Notes under the pieces: generated by a model
The model's database searches: none
Seen by the model: the letters and a program-made list of their open reading frames with translations, nothing else
What the model was told of the DNA's origin: nothing
In this document: piece after piece, positions 6,636 through 7,700 of the stretch
Layout: each line of letters starts with the position of its first letter
How positions within the stretch are numbered: position 1 is the stretch's first letter
Assembly: GCA_902803185.1 (NCBI GenBank)
Contig: CADCOV010000150.1
Span: 1 to 7,700 of the forward strand
Origin: an uncultured Eubacteriales bacterium
GTDB taxonomy: Bacteria > Bacillota > Clostridia > Peptostreptococcales > Anaerovoracaceae
Direction of reading: 5' to 3'
DNA: 7,700 nt
Program-made: the position numbers and the translations under genes

Positions 6636-6645
6636 TGGAAGGGAA
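6622..6645. repeat. Perfect 8 bp inverted repeat surrounding the -35 box (possible operator)
   Basis: TTCCCTTC (6622-6629) and GAAGGGAA (6638-6645) are exact reverse complements separated by 8 nt. That spacer contains most of the -35 hexamer of the downstream promoter. The arms are about 16 bp centre to centre, which would suit a dimeric regulator. On the minus strand it is not followed by a U-tract, so it is a poor terminator. No candidate regulator is encoded in the window. Confidence 0.45.
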
Positions 6646-6649
6646 ACCT

Positions 6650-6669
6650 GAGGGGCTTCTTCAGCCCTC
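6650..6669 (-). terminator. Weak terminator-like hairpin at the end of the ECF/DUF4430 unit
   Basis: On the minus strand GAGGGCT (6669-6663) pairs with AGCCCCTC (6657-6650) around a GAAGA loop, with one bulged C. It overlaps the stop codon. The sequence after it (AGGTTTCCCTT) is only modestly U-rich, so termination would be inefficient. It could partly insulate the upstream genes from the riboswitch operon. Confidence 0.35.
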
Positions 6670-7188
6670 CTTGTTATAGTCGATGACGTAATACCAGACG
6701 ACTTCGTCGCCGTCCTCCAGCTTCACCTGGTCCGCCCCGTAGTTCGGGCTCTCCCCGTTCACCGTGAACATCCAGCCGCTGTACTTGCCGGCGGAGAACT
6801 CGTAGAGGTAGTTGATGCCTTTGACGTAGACCGTGCCGTAGCCGTTGTTGCCGTCGATCTCGATCTGGACGTCCTGGTCCTTGCAGATCCGCTCCGTCAG
6901 ATCGAAGGCCGTGGTCTCCCCCGGCACGATCTCGTAGCTGGTCTTCGCCGCGATGGTGCCGTCCTCCGGCACGTAGCCCGCCAGGGCCTTGTCGTTCAGG
7001 GCGCTCAGGTCCTCCGACAGCTGGTCGCAGCGGATCTCGACGGTGGCGGTCCCCTTCGCTTCGCCGCTCCCGCCGCCCCGGAAGAACCAGAAATACACGA
7101 AGAGCAGGATCAGCAGGACCGCGACCGCAGCCATGATCCGCCTCTTGTTCCTGCGGCCTTTGACTTTGTTTTCGAATTCCGTTGCCAC
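6661..7188 (-). CDS. Membrane-anchored DUF4430 (transcobalamin-like C-terminal domain) protein
   Basis: The product is 175 residues. A short basic N-terminus (KGRRNKRR) is followed by one transmembrane helix at about residues 18-36, then an extracytoplasmic domain from about 47 to the end. The domain matches the DUF4430 family: a VEIRCDQLSEDL opening strand, a VPEDG turn, VKGINYLYEF, the hallmark SGWMFTVNGESPNYGADQ, and DGDEVVWYYV near the end. In transcobalamin and intrinsic factor the equivalent beta domain covers one face of B12, so corrinoid binding outside the membrane is a reasonable inference but is not proven. The GTG start is chosen because AAGGAG (7195-7200) sits 6 nt upstream, overlapping the stop of the ECF gene; the gap between the two genes is 10 nt. 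It probably shares a transcript with the S component and could act as its capture partner. It is shorter and simpler than the second DUF4430 protein encoded at 4192-6312. Confidence 0.88.
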   Translation of the reverse strand: MATEFENKVKGRRNKRRIMAAVAVLLILLFVYFWFFRGGGSGEAKGTATVEIRCDQLSEDLSALNDKALAGYVPEDGTIAAKTSYEIVPGETTAFDLTERICKDQDVQIEIDGNNGYGTVYVKGINYLYEFSAGKYSGWMFTVNGESPNYGADQVKLEDGDEVVWYYVIDYNKEG

Positions 7189-7198
7189 TTGGATCTCC

Positions 7199-7700
7199 TT
7201 ATCGATAGATGCCGTATTTGATCTTGATCCGCTCCAGCTTCTTCACGATCGGATCCCCCAGGAAGAAGACGCACAGGGACGCGGTCCCGGCGTGGAGCAG
7301 GTCGTATGGGATGCCGCTGATGTACATGGCCCGCAGGGCCTCCCGGGTGAACCCGCCGCTTCCCGGTATGTTCATCGAGGTCACCAGGGAGGCGAAGTTC
7401 ATGATCCCGCCGTAGATCACGAAGGTGGTCAGGAAGGTGAAGGCGGTCAGCGTCACCGCGTCCAGGGGAAGGCGTTTCCTCTGCACCAGCACACCCAGGA
7501 GCAGCCCCGCCGCCCCGAAGGCGTACATCCGCCAGCCGAAGAAGCTCTCATCGCTCCCCGGCGCCACCAGATAGAGGGCATAGGCTGCGAGCTCCGCGAA
7601 GACCACGGAGAGCACCGGGCCCATCACCGCCTTGAAGGAGCGGGAGTTCACCTGGTCCAGGCTGCCTTTGTTGAAGCACAGGCCTGCCAGGAATCCCAGG
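7199..7700 (-). CDS. ECF transporter S component, 5' end outside window
   Basis: This is an integral membrane substrate-binding subunit of an energy-coupling factor (ECF) vitamin importer. The frame stays open to the right edge, reading LGFLAGLCFNKGSLDQ upstream of a GTG (7651) that could be mistaken for a start, so the gene is partial and the true N-terminus is outside. The visible part (about 166 residues) has several hydrophobic segments separated by short loops. It also has motifs I associate with this family: a YGGIMNF segment, GIPYDLLHAG before the last membrane helix, and a basic C-terminus ending in KYGIYR. The substrate cannot be read from sequence. The adjoining DUF4430 genes and the B12 riboswitch make cobalamin or another corrinoid the best guess (CbrT-like role). 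The stop codon overlaps the ribosome binding site of the next gene, which suggests co-transcription. No ECF ATPase or T component is visible here; they may lie upstream or be shared. Confidence 0.8.
   Translation of the reverse strand, partial: LGFLAGLCFNKGSLDQVNSRSFKAVMGPVLSVVFAELAAYALYLVAPGSDESFFGWRMYAFGAAGLLLGVLVQRKRLPLDAVTLTAFTFLTTFVIYGGIMNFASLVTSMNIPGSGGFTREALRAMYISGIPYDLLHAGTASLCVFFLGDPIVKKLERIKIKYGIYR

Noticed and set aside
7651..7700. GTG at 7651 as the true start of the ECF S component
   Set aside because: The frame is open to the window edge and the upstream residues include GFLAGLCFNKGSL, a membrane and loop segment typical of the family, so the start lies outside.

Overview
The window is a densely coding, GC-rich stretch of a Gram-positive, Firmicutes/Clostridia-like chromosome. 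This is inferred from a textbook sigma-A promoter, strong GGAGG-type ribosome binding sites, a lipobox lipoprotein, an ECF-transporter S component, DUF4430 proteins and a MoxR-DUF58-transglutaminase set. The exact taxon cannot be told from sequence alone. All convincing genes lie on the minus strand, so transcription runs from right to left. The long plus-strand open frames are shadows caused by the high GC content.

Upstream module (7700 to about 6650): the 3' part of an ECF-type membrane substrate-binding (S) component, followed 10 nt later by a small membrane-anchored DUF4430 (transcobalamin-like C-terminal domain) protein. A weak hairpin overlaps the stop codon of the second gene.

Control region (about 6650 to 6313): a near-consensus promoter (TTGACC, 17 nt, TATAAT) whose -35 box lies in the spacer of a perfect 8+8 bp inverted repeat. 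Next comes a full cobalamin (AdoCbl/B12) riboswitch aptamer, then a terminator-like hairpin with a U-rich 3' side, then a GGAAAGGA ribosome binding site and a TTG start codon.

Downstream operon (6312 to 1): (1) a 706-residue anchored surface protein with an acidic stalk, beta domains, a DUF4430 domain, two 38-residue CxxC repeats and a PGGGE-rich tail; (2) a 367-residue lipoprotein resembling an alpha/alpha barrel of the prenyltransferase/squalene-oxidase type; (3) a MoxR AAA+ ATPase; (4) a DUF58 protein; (5) the start of a multi-pass protein, probably of the TgpA-like transglutaminase family, which runs off the left edge.

Reading of the whole: mammalian intrinsic factor and transcobalamin are an alpha/alpha barrel joined to a DUF4430-like beta domain, with B12 bound between them. 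Here these two kinds of domain appear on separate surface-anchored proteins, under a B12 riboswitch and beside an ECF transporter. The simplest hypothesis is a corrinoid capture and uptake system at the cell surface. Its unusual feature is that a MoxR-DUF58-transglutaminase-like module is co-transcribed with it and so placed under B12 control.
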